Assembly: GCA_963971405.1 (NCBI GenBank)
Contig: OZ020492.1
Coordinates: 18,506,204-18,570,203, forward strand
Reading direction: 5' to 3'
Length of the DNA: 64,000 nt
Origin: Psococerastis gibbosa
Lineage: Eukaryota > Arthropoda > Insecta > Psocodea > Psocidae
Both the position numbers and the translations under genes were made by a program. Numbering within the stretch: position 1 is the stretch's first letter; every line of letters begins with the position of its first letter. Below are positions 49,630-62,537 of the stretch, one piece after another. Under the pieces are notes generated by a model. The model was not told where the DNA came from, searched no databases, and saw only the letters and a program-made list of their open reading frames with translations.

Positions 49630-49823
49630 ATAAATAAATAAATAAATAATAATATATTAATATTACTCAACCAACCTAATGAGCTCTTACAGTACACTTG
49701 GAAGGCTCCTGGCCCTCCTGCTTTACAACTTCCTCCATAGACCACAGTGTAGGCAGAACATTTAGCAATAGTGAAAATGAAACCAGTGACCCATTCAGCG
49801 AATGTGCGACTCCGTACAACTAT
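49630..49823 (-). mobile_element. Diverged SINE-T1/T2-like element
   Basis: GGCCCTCCTGCTTTAC, ACCAGTGACCCATTCAGCG and an AAATA tail; boxes degraded. Confidence 0.4.
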
Positions 49824-50043
49824 ATTAAAACGCCGTGCCACTACTAAAAAATAGGCTTTTCGGCATGAGGACTAGTATAGGGTCCTCTTTCTTAACTACT
49901 GATCAGTATGGGATGGGTCAGCAACATACCCGACTGCCGCGTTTTGCAAATAATTAAAACGGGAATGGAGATAAATCTGGTCAGAGCGGGACACGAACCC
50001 ACGATATATGGCTTTCCGGGGCATCTTGTTGCAAAGAAATAAA

Positions 50044-50179
50044 TATAAATCCCTCTCTTACACACAACTAGGAAGACCCGGGACCGCCTGCTTTACACAA
50101 GGCCAGAAAATGCAGGACGAGTGGGAACCAACAATCTTTCGGGTGAAAGTAGAGTACTAACACTACTCCATATGTCATG
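50044..50179 (-). mobile_element. SINE-T1 copy, truncated
   Basis: CCCGGGACCGCCTGCTTTAC and AATCTTTCGGGTGAAAG. Confidence 0.6.
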
Positions 50180-50224
50180 ATATATTACTGTATTTCATTT
50201 TCCAGCCTAGTTAGGCTATGTTTA

Positions 50225-50433
50225 ATAAATAAATAATGACTTTTAGTTCTATTACTAAGCCTACCTAGCGGAGTTAGGGCGTAAAGCCCTTTCTTACACT
50301 CAACTAGGAAGCCCGGGACCGACTGATGTACATCCTCCGAAGCATGATCAGAAAATGTAGCAAGTGTGGGACTCGAACCAACAGCCCTTCGGGTGAAAGT
50401 CAGAGTCCATACCACTACTCTACAAATCCTGAC
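50225..50433 (-). mobile_element. SINE-T1 copy, near full length
   Basis: Box B complement GGGACTCGAACC and AAATAAATAATGACTT tail. Confidence 0.75.
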
Positions 50434-50767
50434 GCGACTGTTCAATAAATTCAAAAGAAGTCACACTAAAATGTGAAATGGGGATACACAGTAAAAAATG
50501 AAGGGAGTGAAAAAATAATTTTAAAATAACATTCACATAAGTTTAAGGAAAATGGGTGACACCTTGACCTTTGGCTTGTTCTTGGAAGTTAATTGGGTAG
50601 TTTGAGTTCCAATTACTTAATAATTATACTTGTAATCTTATGTTGGGTAAAAACTACTACCGCTCCTCACGCGAGGGCTGGCTGAGGCCTTTCAAAGAGC
50701 GCGACAACGCGGAAAGTGTGATTGCACGAACGAATTTTAAAACCATGACTGTCGAGTCAAGGAGTTG

Positions 50768-50955
50768 TTTTGCTTTTCTATTTTTTATACTTTGAAGGAA
50801 TTGGGAAGTATTGGGATGTTCGAAATGTTTGATTTCGAGATTTAACCGGAATTACTCGCTTTGAAGACCCAGGACACAAAAAAAAGGTTTTCGCGAAATG
50901 TCTGTCTATGCTTTGTAATGGCCGAAATTATTGATTTTGAGATTTACAAGTTTAG
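50768..50955 (+). repeat. Rep-E 5' fragment
   Basis: TTTCGAGATTTAACCGGAAT and CGCGAAATGTCTGTCT. Confidence 0.45.
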
Positions 50956-51004
50956 AAAGAACAAAAAGAAAGAAAATGGTTTTTATACTTATACTTTATA
51001 CTTT

Positions 51005-51388
51005 GGTGCCCATTCCATTGACCGGCTAGGGCTATTTCCAAAAACGGTGACGTGGTAGCAGACATTCAAGACTTAGGTGGCGTTTCCATCGACCTCGCAT
51101 TGCAGAATTGACGGAAATGTTTATTTTCCTCTATGCCATAGTTAAAATTGATCAATGATCATACAGTAAAATCACAAACAAACAAACTAAAATTAAAAAA
51201 TGGCGTCATGGGATATGTTAAGTACAAACAATTTAATAGATTTCTATGAAAAGAAAAATTCTAATTTCCGTCAATGTCATTTGCATTCCGCAATGCGAGA
51301 TCGGTGGAAACGCAACCTAAGTATTGAATGTCTGCTACCACGTCACTGTTTTTGAAAATAGCCCTAGCCGGTCAATGGAATGGGCGCC
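51005..51388 (+). mobile_element. Hb1 copy 8
   Basis: TTT at 51002-51004 and 51389-51391. Confidence 0.88.
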
Positions 51389-51494
51389 TTTGCAGAATGT
51401 GCTACACCTCCCTCCTTACAGTTACACCCATGTTTCATCCTCTATCTACCTTCCTCGCCCGGAACACTAGAATTATCATTTCCAATCCACGCAG

Positions 51495-51770
51495 GTGGTG
51501 AGGCTTTGGAACTCTGCTGGACCCCATAAGAAATAAAAATAGCTTAAAGAAGTTTAAGGGTGTGTCACAACTATTTTATGGATTTTAATGGTGCTGTGTA
51601 AATGGTCTGTTAGTTAATATTTAACTTTTTTTAGTTAAATTCGTAATATTAATTATCGTATACAAAATTGTACTATTTATTATTGGTTAGTTGTAAGTGC
51701 GGGCCGAAAGACCCAAAATTTCCCTATATGGAAAATAAAGATAATCCTCTTTCTTTCTTTCCGACTTGGG
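51495..51770 (+). pseudogene. LINE ORF2 C-terminus with frameshift, 3' UTR and CTTT tail
   Basis: VVRLWNSAG in one frame, then IRNKNSLKKFKGVSQLFYGF and a stop (51586-51588) in another: one frameshift at about 51520. 3' UTR GTGCGGGCCGAAAGACCC ends in CTTTCTTTCTTT. Related 3' ends, reversed, at 49543-49620 and 55665-55760. Confidence 0.6.
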
Positions 51771-51805
51771 TGAATTTTAGGCCCTTCCGTTCACTCTTAC
51801 AATCA

Positions 51806-52012
51806 ACTCATTTTGAGGTCCCAGACATCAAAAAAGTGTTTTTTACGAAATGTTTGTCTGTCTGATGAAGTTTTGCGTGTAGGCTAAATCCATTAATTTT
51901 TTGGTGACTTCATTTTGGGGGTTTTATCCCCTATAAATCAAAAAAGGACGAAATATAATTTAAATTCATTTAGTGTACATTGTAGTCATTATTAATGTGA
52001 ACAAAACCCACT
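51806..52012 (+). repeat. Rep-E internal fragment
   Basis: TTGAGGTCCCAGACATC, ACGAAATGTTTGTCTGTCTG, TTTTGGGGGTTTTATCCCC. Confidence 0.5.
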
Positions 52013-52429
52013 GCGCCGTTTCTTTCTTTTTTCCCTGTTCAGATTTGCCCCTGTAGAATTTATCCACTGAGTTGGTTTACTGAAAATTAGTATAGCTCTA
52101 CAGTTGTTGAGCCTTAAAACTAACTATGGCCTAACTTCGAAATTGTCTCACCATTCTCCCTAGTCAATTTTCCTTTGTGATAAGCAAGAAGTTACACAGG
52201 CACGTGGTGCTTCGTGTTGCATTTTACATAATTAGTTGATTTCGTGCGATCTGGGGAGCCCTCAAGAGCTTGCGGCTCACCCCCCCCCCCCTTTCCCTTC
52301 TCCGCAGTCCCTTTACGTAAAGATATTACCTGGAAGTTGCTTTAGGGAAGCTATAACACTTGCATCCTTTCTATCCGTATCCGCCGGCTAATAATGTTGT
52401 TATAGTTCTTTCGCGTATTTTACGATCAC

Positions 52430-52860
52430 AAGATGGCCCCTTGTTGCATGCTCTAAAGCTAAGCAACCATATTACACCATTGCTCCCTATTAGCTCCCAT
52501 ATTGCCCACTAGCCCCCTAAACCGGGGCTAGCCCATAGGGCAAAACTGTTCTCCTTTGTACTGTATATTGTTTTGTATTGTATTGCATTGGATATACATG
52601 ATTCATCATTCATGCATTCATTCATCCATGGGAACTTATAGTAGGTGTGGGTCGACATTGAAGGAGTAACCAGTTTCCCAACGGCTAGAAATTCATTCGG
52701 AAACAATACCCTTAATGTACGAAACCCGATGGGGTCGTTGTCAGGACAAGATTCAATGGACCACACTACACGCAGGCCTACGTATATAAGAAGCCGTTCA
52801 ATAATTTCACTTCATTTCACATCAACTTCCAGAATATTTTCCTTCGAGTAAATCTGACCC
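52430..52860 (+). mobile_element. LINE 3' UTR with ATTC tail, then Rep-F copy
   Basis: TACTGTATATTGTTTTGTAT followed by CATTCATGCATTCATTCATC, then Rep-F from 52625 (CCCAACGGCTAGAAATTCAT, GATGGGGTCGTTGTCAGGAC). Confidence 0.45.
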
Positions 52861-52939
52861 CCAGATGATCCCACCGACAGTAAATATAATATTCTTCCGA
52901 GGCTTCCATTACTGCTTTGAATCACTAGTACCACTATGC

Positions 52940-53290
52940 AGGAGATTGACCTAGCGACAGTGGGGAGATGGTTTCCCACTACTCTGGGAGTTTTCTGTTA
53001 GGGCCCTCCCTAAGGGAGGCCCCCTTAGCCTTTGGGACAATTCCCTTCCCTCAAGGCAGAGGGCTCATCGGCCTCCTCCGCGGTAGTGCTGTTTCTAGGC
53101 ACCCTTTTCCACCGTTGGAGCCATTGGCATTCGGCTTGCACATATTTAAAGGCGGTGCCAATCGTCTCGTTCCAGTAGCTTTTTCGGCGTTTTGCGGTAT
53201 TTAATAAGGGACCCCTCGCCACTTGGGTTCCCCACCACCGCCTCCACTACCGCTCTCAGTAAACTTAAAACTTAACTTAACTTGAAACGT
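52940..53290. other. GC-rich island, unassigned
   Basis: Clearly higher GC than its surroundings, with short ORFs on both strands (plus 78, minus 65 codons), ending in CTTAACTTAACTTG. The tandem end suggests a LINE 3' region, but no protein motif is recognised. Confidence 0.3.
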
Positions 53291-53814
53291 TTTGCTCATT
53301 TCAATCCATAACAGTAGCAATTGGGAAGTTTACCATTTGAAAGCTTATGCGCAGATTGTTTTCTGGAAGTTGGTGGGAACTGCCCTGAATTACTAGGTTA
53401 ATAAGGGTCATCATTCCAGAAAAAATGTATAACTATTTTTTTTTTCTGACAGGGGATACCCTAAAAACACCTGCTCTGATTTTAATGTTAAAATTTCCTT
53501 GCTTTCAGGGTAACGTAGTGGAACATTAGTTGGTTGACGGGGGAGGGGGAGGGAGGTGCGATTTTGGTGCACGCTATCCCATTGCTGACCAAGGGGGGTG
53601 GCTCTCTACCACATTTTACTTCTTACTTCAGCAATGAGCTGACGGCTTGGTAAGTACTTGCTTTTTTCGTAACTCCATAACATAATTTTACGTTAACCCT
53701 TTTGACTTTGGTCAGCGCTGGTTCGATCCTAGCTGTGACGTATATAATTTTTAATTTTTAATAAATAAGTAATAAATAATACTGAAGAAATTCTGATACT
53801 ATGCCAACAATATA

Positions 53815-54006
53815 TTTTTTTATTTATTTTTTTCTTTTTTAAAATAGGTTAATCGCATGCAAACAATTTAATGAACGTGTCCGATTTACCTCTTCAGTCG
53901 CCTTTGTAGGTTAGTACCCGTGTTGAGTTACGACACATCTCCGATCGAATGGCATGTAGAAACTTGCACAAGTACAAGCACGGTACCACCTTGCCATTGA
54001 AGTTAG
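53815..54006 (-). mobile_element. SINE-T3 copy
   Basis: Complement of TGGCAAGGTGGTACCG (box A region), ATCGGAGATG and the AT-rich tail at low coordinates. Confidence 0.65.
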
Positions 54007-54008
54007 TG

Positions 54009-54122
54009 ATGTAAAGCCATCTCTTATACTCAACAACGATGGCCGGATGCTTTACATGCCCTTCAAGTCGAGGACTCGCACCAACAACCTTTCGGGTGAA
54101 AGTCAGATTACGGTACCAATAC
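54009..54122 (-). mobile_element. SINE-T1 copy, truncated
   Basis: Abuts the SINE-T3; GGACTCGCACCAACAACCTT and GGGTGAAAGTCAGA. Confidence 0.55.
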
Positions 54123-54228
54123 TAATAGTTAAATAGGAAAGCCGGTACGGGTTCACTCATACCGCAGATTTCTTCTTCTTGCCACACAAAACAACAATAT
54201 ATCCTAAAACATCGAAATAACAGCAATA

Positions 54229-54929
54229 AAAAGAACCGGTCCGAGTTTACTCGAACATGCTTTCCAATTTATCAAAATTAGTGGATAGAGAAAATGAGTA
54301 ATTTCATGGTAAATAATTTTCCTATGGTTAAATTTCCGATGTCTCGTGGGGGGGGGGGGGGGGAGGGGGGTTGTCCACCTGACGTCACTGGAGATGAGGT
54401 AAATTCTAGATAGGTCAGACCAACACATTACCACACACCAATACTGGCAGGGCACGCAATGCATTTAATCGTGAATTTTCTATCATTTTTTCAAAAAAAC
54501 ATTTTTTTTTTACAGAACCAAATACTTTTCTGGGAAAGCAACCTGTCTGGTTTCGTTACTCAATTTAACACCCAAAACATACTTGAAGGTAGAAATCATC
54601 GATAGAAAATTATTTTTTAGTCATTTTTCATTAAAATTTAGTTATTTTTATTTTTTTACCCCCAGAAGCAACCTATCAAGGGGCAAGCGACCCCCCGCAT
54701 TTCGTTAACATTAGTAACGACTACAATATATGTGAATTTAAAAGAAATCGTAGGAGCCGTTTTTGAGAAATAATTTTTTTAGACGTTTTTTCGGAGTTTT
54801 TTGAGAATAAAACCCCCAAATTAAGTTAGCCCAAAATAAAAAAATTGTCCCGAGGTATGATTTTTGTGAACCTACATGCCGAATTTCATCAAAATCGACC
54901 GAGTAGTTTGCCCGGAAATCGACGCACAC

Positions 54930-54964
<35 letters not shown>

Positions 54965-55088
54965 TTTCGTAAAAACCACTTATTTTGGTTCCTGGGACCT
55001 TAAAACGTGTAAATCCGTTGAAATCTCGGAATCGAAAATTTCGACCGTCACAAAGCTTTCCTTATACTACGTATAAATTGGAAAGCAA
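54229..55088 (-). repeat. Rep-E copy 3, complete, inverted
   Basis: 860 bp. Both termini match copy 2 (33418-34255). (GACA)n at 54918-54963 and a G run at 54350-54362. Minus-strand frame 54738-54965 reads SVCLSVC... NYSVDFDEIRHVGSQKSYLG. Confidence 0.75.
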
Positions 55089-56270
55089 TAAATAAGACGA
55101 ACACTCATGTATATATGCTAAACATCTCACACGTCCCTTTATTTTTCCAATAGGGGTTGGTAAGTTCCTTACCTTCATTATTTTCTTATTCTCTGAAGCC
55201 CGGAGTGGCTTGATGCATAATACCAGTTTACCACTGCAATTAGGATTGGCTATATAAATTTTTTGTAGAAATCAGTCCTAAATAGTGGGAATGACATCCA
55301 AAAAAAATTATGTAGCATTTAGCTTTTTTATTTAAAAGATGTGGCATCGGCACCACAAAATTTAATGTTATTTATTAAATTTTAATGTTTATTTGAATTA
55401 GCTAAACAATATTGTATGTTAACCAAATTTTTAAGTAAATATGGTAGCCCAATTTTTAAGTAAATAAAATAAATAAAGAAATAAAATATAACATTGTGGG
55501 GTTCCAATTTTCCCCATGATCCATAATATGGATATTATCGTCTTAGGTAATGTACAGCATTGCAGCTATTAAATTAAAATCACATTTTAATTTCTTAGTT
55601 TTGAAAATTCTTATGAATGATAATTGAATACAATGGATTGTTTAGCCGTCAACACAATAAAAATTTGAAAGAAATAAAGGAAGAAAATTGTCTTTATTAG
55701 TTAATTTTCCATGTGGGCGAATTTTGGGACTTTCGGCCCACTTTTATAATTAACCCATTTGGTCCAGTTTCAGCTTGAAAATACCATCGACGCTCGTCAA
55801 ATAAAAAAAATGCGATTTAGTGAAGAAGTGAAGATAAATTCAGTTATTTAAATTGTGAAATTTCTTCATTCGTGCATGAAATTTTCTTTAGCTCGTTGCC
55901 CATGTTACATACGTAACTTATTTTTTGTAAAAACCTCATCTGTATTTGACTTGTGGTTCAATCATATTTCATAGTTGATGTATTTAAGTGGTATCATTCT
56001 TCACTATTTCATCGAAAATCGGTTCCATTTTATAAAACCTCTGTAAAAATAATACTTGTAGTTGGATATTTTTTTATTCTTTCATTGCGATTCAAGTGAA
56101 CTGCACGCGTTTTGTTGAAGTAAAATTATTTTGGAAAAAAATACTTTGTGTGTGTAGAGCTTCTATCAATCAGCAATCAAATGCTGTAGGATATGGAAAA
56201 TCGGTACAGCAGAAAATAAATTATCATGCCTTTCATTTGCAATAAATGATTTGCCCCACCCACAATTCTC
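55089..56270. other. Mostly unassigned AT-rich stretch
   Basis: Contains only a reversed LINE 3' end (55665-55760, AAGAAAATTGTCTTTATTAG and GACTTTCGGCCCAC). Confidence 0.35.
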
Positions 56271-56467
56271 AGGACATGTAGAGTAGTGGTACAGACTCCG
56301 ACTTCCACCCGAAAGGTTTTTGGACCACACTTGCTACATTTTCTGGCTATGCTTCGGAGGGCATGTAAAACAGACGGTTCCGAGCCATCCTAGTTGAGTG
56401 TAAGGGAGGGCTTTGTAGCCCTAACTCCGCTAGGTTGTCTTAGTTATGGAACGAAAAAGCCCATATT
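56271..56467 (+). mobile_element. SINE-T1 copy
   Basis: Head TAGAGTAGTGGTACAGACTC complete; box B partly deleted (TTTTTGGACCAC). Confidence 0.7.
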
Positions 56468-56679
56468 TATCTATTTTACTAATTGTTAAATGAGACAGCT
56501 TGTAGGGGTTCTGTAGTATAAATAAAATAAAATCAACGTAATATACACATTGGCATGAAGTGTACGCCGATAGCAGAGGTACGCCTCTGGATGGCTTGAC
56601 CTACTTCGGGCCTGGTGTGTGCTGCTGACGATCACTGACAATGGGAACCTAATTTGGAAGCATTGTATTGTAGGAGCCG

Positions 56680-56807
56680 GAAGCAGGGGACGACACTAGC
56701 CACGAGTCTCTATACACGCCATGGTATCGGAGACGTGTCGTAACACAACACGGGTACTTAACCTACAGAGGCAGTTGAAGAGGTCAATCGGATGCATTCA
56801 TTTCATT

Positions 56808-56844
<37 letters not shown>

Positions 56845-57031
56845 CGGCTACTTGGCTAAGCCAATATCAGGCCAAGGTACAGCACAAATTTAGTTCCTCC
56901 TAAATCGTGACTACATCGTCCAACTCCCTTGTAAAGCATTGCAGGACCGATGATACCCCTAATTCAAGAGCCATCGCCATAATGTCCCTTCATTGTGTGC
57001 ATGCGATTAACCTTAAAAAAAAAAAAAAAAA
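56680..57031 (+). mobile_element. SINE-T3 split by a second retroposon
   Basis: GATGCATTCATTTCATTG ends at 56807 and the element resumes TGTGCATGCGATTAACC at 56996, closing with an A16 tail. Confidence 0.7.
56808..56988 (-). mobile_element. A-tailed SINE-like retroposon inside SINE-T3
   Basis: Flanked by TTCATTG (56801-56807, 56989-56995). On the minus strand it starts GGGACATTATGGCGATGGCT and ends GCCGTAT followed by A33. No other copy in the window; family not recognised. Confidence 0.65.
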
Positions 57032-57201
57032 ACAACGGGGGGACGGACGGTATTAAGACGACGTGGTCCTGCCGTTTAGAATATGTCCGCACAGTATTAA
57101 AAACGGACATCAACAACCCCAATCGGGACCTGAGGGGTCTTTTTTTGGTATAAACAGAGATTATACAATGCGAACTATCCATGTTTTAACCTGCGTGGAA
57201 T

Positions 57202-57379
57202 CAATGGCGGATCCACGGGGGGAGGGGGGTGATGACCCCCCCCCCCTAAATGAGTCAATTCATAAGATACCTAGTAAAAAAAAAGAAGAATAACACTCAA
57301 CTTTTCAACAAAAAAAATTACCTTTTAAACTTACAAAAAACTTGTGACCCCCCTAAATTTTCCGCTGGATCCGCCCTTG
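57202..57379. mobile_element. G/C-run hAT-like MITE
   Basis: Same family as 46223-46405. Flanks CGTGGAAT and CGTGGAAA (7/8). Ends CAATGGCGGATCC and GGATCCGCCCTTG. Confidence 0.78.
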
Positions 57380-57389
57380 CGTGGAAATC

Positions 57390-58400
57390 GGGGGTCTGGA
57401 CTGAAGTAATGTCCGTAATAATAATTCACATAACTTCGATTATTGTGCTGTATTGTTAACTCTTTGAAGGTTCTATCTCTAATCCCCCGTACCGTGCAAG
57501 GTACCTCTACATATAACTTCCTCTCTAACCTACTTACAGTTCATGCACACTCTTAACGGTAAATACAGTAAACGCTTACACAATACTCAATCCTATACCA
57601 TACTATAGCACAGGACCCCAAAGGTGCGGTTTTGGCCGGGGCAACCCAAAAGGAATTTTTATGACATTATTGTTATGGGAATGGATACTGACGGGTAACG
57701 ACGTATCGGCTACCCCAATCTGCAAACAGCAGTCACCTTTATACCAACCCTATGACTATAATTTACCACGTTACAATAATCAGAGAGCGCTGGTACAGCA
57801 CAAAGAGACAGCTGGCTTTGCCAACACCGAAACAAAAAAAAAATGTCAGCAAAAATAATAAAAGGGGGTTTAAGTGACCAGCAACTATATAAAACCCCGG
57901 GAAATCTCAAACGAATAGGCTTAATGACGATTATAGTACAATTATGATTGTTAACGTCAGTTGTGACAGATACTAATGACACGGCTCCTTGCATCACGAA
58001 GTTACAGAAATGCTATCCATATAAGGTTTTTCAAATTATGGCAGATACAGGGGCAAGCTGGAAAATATATTAAAGTGAGTACTACCTATTGTGTTTTGAA
58101 ACAAATTAAAATCTCACCATTGACGAGGAAAAGGTGTCACTGGCAAGGCCTTGCCAACGTTTTGATTTATTAATGAATTAATGGATGAATTCTTCAAACA
58201 ATACAGGTTTACATTTAAAAACATATTTCGGGGGGGGGGGGGGTCCGGACCCCATGGACCACCCCTCTGGGCACGGCCATGGACTCACAGGTAATAATCT
58301 TCAAGTAATATAGGATCCTGTGACTTAACATTCATGATAGGCTCAAGTAATTAAAAGTAGTAAGTAGTTTAGTTATTGACGACAAACAGGCCCCCATCGC
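57390..58400. other. Mostly unassigned stretch
   Basis: Holds one G14 run with GTCCGGACCCC at 58230-58280, probably a degraded G-run MITE. No exon found. Confidence 0.3.
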
Positions 58401-58409
58401 GTTTTAAAA

Positions 58410-59240
<831 letters not shown>

Positions 59241-59641
59241 CAATTTCACCATCCTCATATTAAAATCTACATCTATATTATGACAGATATGTTTCAGTCA
59301 GAGAGATAGGAATATTGCATTTTGGTTTCATATGTACGGCTAAACCTCTTCAATTCATTGAATTGAAAGCAGGATAATTGGATTCTATCTCTATGAAATT
59401 ATTAATTGAACTACCTAAATTAAGTCATGAACAGATGTATTGCGTTTTGGGTTTATTCATTTTGAAACCCTTCAATGGTTGAAGCGCAACCCCCTGCGAC
59501 TTACACAACCACTTGCAGTCTCGCATTCATAACGTTTCCGTTAATTCAGCCATTTCGAAGTCCGTACTTATAGGTTGTTGAATTGTCAACTCCCCCCCCC
59601 CCCCCCCATCCCAGCTCATCCCTTCTCAAAGACTTCGAAAA

Positions 59642-59867
59642 TAAGGGCGGATCCAGCTGAAAGTTAAGGTTTAGTCTATATCCCCCCCCTCTCCCGAGAA
59701 ATCGTTTTTAAGGTGAAAACGAAATGGTTTCCAATCTCACCTTTGCAGTGGGGGGCACCCCCATAGGCCTGGGAATTCCTCACCAGAAGAGATTTTTTTA
59801 TCTTATGAATTTATTTATTTAGAGGGGGAGCCATGACCCCCGTGACCCCCCTGTGGATCCGCCGTTG
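59642..59867. mobile_element. G/C-run hAT-like MITE, diverged
   Basis: Flanks TTCGAAAA and TTCGGAAA (7/8). Ends TAAGGGCGGATCC and GGATCCGCCGTTG. Confidence 0.65.
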
Positions 59868-60017
59868 TTCGGAAACCCCTCATCCCCGATAGATAAGCGC
59901 CCTAAAATGTCAGTGCCCTAAAAAAAAAGAGAATGTGAAAGCAATTGACCGGAGTGTGAGGCGGTTGTTGAGAAAAATTACAAATTATATCCCTAATAAA
60001 TAAATAATAGAATATGA

Positions 60018-60185
60018 CGAAGCAGTAGAATCCGGGATGATAGGCCGTGGTCGTCCTGAAAGCGTACTTCGAAGTTACGTCAAATCTGCGGTCAGTGGTT
60101 GGTTCAGGAACAGTTGGAACAGCAGCAACCACGGCCTATCATCCCGGATTCCATTGCTTCGTCACGTAACTCCGGCCGTGAAAGC
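60018..60185. repeat. FB-1 relative, complete foldback
   Basis: Arms GAAGCAGTAGAATCCGGGAT and its complement at 60137-60163, followed by CTCCGGCCGTGAAAGC. Confidence 0.65.
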
Positions 60186-60190
60186 ATTTG

Positions 60191-60406
60191 AAATTATAAA
60201 TAAATGATGAATTCTTGTTCTATTACTAAGCCAACATAGCGGAATTTGGGCTATAAAACCCTCTCTTACACTCAACTAGGAAGACCTGGGACCGCCTGCT
60301 TTACATGCCCTCCAAAGCATGGCAAGAAAATGTTGCAAGTGTGGGACTCGAACCAACAACCTTTCGAGTGAGATTCGGAGTCTGTACCACTACTCTACCT
60401 GACCTA
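60191..60406 (-). mobile_element. SINE-T1 copy, near full length
   Basis: Box B complement GGGACTCGAACC; head end CTACCTGACCT. Confidence 0.78.
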
Positions 60407-60424
60407 CTTTAATAATTTTACGGT

Positions 60425-60507
60425 AAAAAATGTAGCAAACGTGGGGCTGGAACCAACAACCTTTCGGGGGAAAGTCGAAGTTCGTACCGCTACTCCACGT
60501 GTCCTGA
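60425..60507 (-). mobile_element. SINE-T1 head only
   Basis: Complement of GGAGTAGCGGTACG and GGTTCCAGCCC directly beside a full copy. Confidence 0.6.
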
Positions 60508-60604
60508 ATAATAAATAATATCACGTTATATAACTAAATATTCGGCGTTAAAGATGCAAATAGAGTAATTTTGCGTAAACGTATTACCGCCAAAACAGGT
60601 GAAT

Positions 60605-60840
60605 AGGGACACATGGGTGAATCGGGATACATGGGTGAATGGGACACGTCGGGAATCGGGACCAAACTTCGCTGTTAGATTTGAGTTCAAAATACAGCTT
60701 TTGTGGAAGTTCATTCCTTCGTTCTGGTTTAATTTTAGTTTCCCACGTTTTGGTTTCGCTTTTACGAAAATCTGAAATTTAATCTCAAATCTAACAACAA
60801 AGTGTTGTCACGTTCACCCATGCGTCAATGTTCCCCCATA
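60605..60840. repeat. FB-4 foldback
   Basis: GTTAGATTTGAGTTC (left) opposes AATCTCAAATCTAAC (right), and ACATGGGTGAATCGGG opposes TTCACCCATGCG. The left end repeats ACATGGGTGAAT twice. Confidence 0.55.
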
Positions 60841-61091
60841 ATTACGGTACACAAACGTTTTTTTTAAATTATGGAGCGCATATGAGGCAAATGTCTTGAT
60901 GTTTCTGATGTGTAGATAGATAGAAAATTAACAAAAAAAGGTGAACATAAAATTACAAAGCTGTGCACCTCAAGCCGACGCGTGGAATGGCACATCAACC
61001 AATTTTAACTATTAACAATTTCTAAAATGCATACATGAACAATAAATATGGGTAGACTATTGTGCTCGTTATACAGAACAGGTATAGGTTA

Positions 61092-61230
61092 CAACTGCAC
61101 ATCATGCGATCGGTGACCCGTCGTAACTCAACACAGGTATTACCTACAGAGGCGACTGAAGAGGTTATTTGGATACATTTATTGAATTGTTTGTGTGCGA
61201 AAAATATTTTATAAAAAAAAGAAAAAAACT
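61092..61230 (+). mobile_element. SINE-T3, 5'-truncated
   Basis: ATGCGATCGGTGACCCGTCG to an A-rich tail. Confidence 0.6.
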
Positions 61231-61287
61231 TATCTTTTGCCGTAAAAATAAAATAAAGATAAAAATACAAGTATACATAAGTATATG

Positions 61288-61517
61288 AAGAGGCTGTTTA
61301 CAAACATGGCCAACTCCAAGTTGTAGAATTTTTCAGGAGAGCGGATTTTCTGACGAAAATTGCATTAAGTTGACAGCTAACCCTAGACTTCTCAGCGTTT
61401 CTGTGCGCAATCTGGCTGCCTTTGTCACGTTCAGGTGGACATTAAAATTTTCTGCAAGGTCGGATCAAAACCCCATTTTGTGAAAAAATGGAGTTGGCCA
61501 CGTTTGTAACCACGCTC
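61288..61517. repeat. FB-5 inverted-repeat element
   Basis: Left ACAAACATGGCCAACTCCA and right TGGAGTTGGCCACGTTTGT arms at the ends of about 230 bp; target duplication not clear. Confidence 0.6.
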
Positions 61518-62537
61518 CTCATATAATGTATATAGTTAAGCAGACCAAAAGTCGTTAAAGACTAAGGTCGGTTAATGTAAATAATGTAGTTAGTTTTCTG
61601 TCCAATGAGAGATGTGTAGACATTGTAATGGATGTGTCTTGGGTAGTTGAGTCTGTTGTTTGGAAAACGATCAGGAGAACATTGGGCAACAGGGTTACCC
61701 AAGGACCGTCTAAAACAGTTTGCCATTAAACGGCGTTGAACCTTTCTTTTTAAATAAACAAATATCTAAATTCTGTGGTAGCTGTGAATGGGTAGATAAA
61801 TAAAGTAATAATATTATAATGTCTTTATATTGCACTTCCGCCCCCCCCCCTCCCCCCAGCGGCCATTGCCGGTCTTATCTTGACTCAACTGGAAGCTATT
61901 GAAAATAACACATACATATAAAATACCAGCAGAATGGTAATAGAGTAAATACGAGCTGAGGTTGCGAAGAGTCTGTCAAAAGGTGCAGCGTTTCTGCTCG
62001 GATGTGTTGGAAATTGGCTTGGTTTATGAGTAGCTAAACGAATAAATACGACGAATTATCTAAAAAAGAATATGAATAAACGATACGATACGGTGATACG
62101 ACTCCGTGTAAATGACAAAAAAAAGCTCCAAGCGCATAGAAAGCCCTATGCATAATCTATTTTATGTATAATAAAATTCTGTACCTAAAATAAAAATAAG
62201 CAGCTTGGTTTCTCCTCATTTCCCGAAGATGATAATTCATTCATAGCCGAATAAGTTTCCACAGCAATTTTTGAAAAATTAACTTTTCGAGTTTTATAAG
62301 GAGATCAGTGAAAAGTTATTCAAGTAATGTTGTATTAACCCCTATTCCAACACCACCACATAAACTTTTCCTATCTTTATTGAAATCCATCTCAAAAATT
62401 TCTACAGCCACTTGCTTCGAGAAAATATTGCATTTTATATAGATTTTGCTCGTTACATATATTCATATATATACCATATACTACTACAATGTATAGATTT
62501 TGCTCCTTAGATCCTATTATATCAACCTTGAATTTTT
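61518..62537. other. Stretch without recognised feature
   Basis: Single FB-2 arm at 61655-61725 and a C-rich tract at 61842-61857; otherwise nothing identified. Confidence 0.3.

Noticed and set aside
52968-53222. GC-rich island as a CpG promoter or exon
   Set aside because: Ends in a LINE-like tandem tail and has no splice sites; no domain in either strand's ORF.
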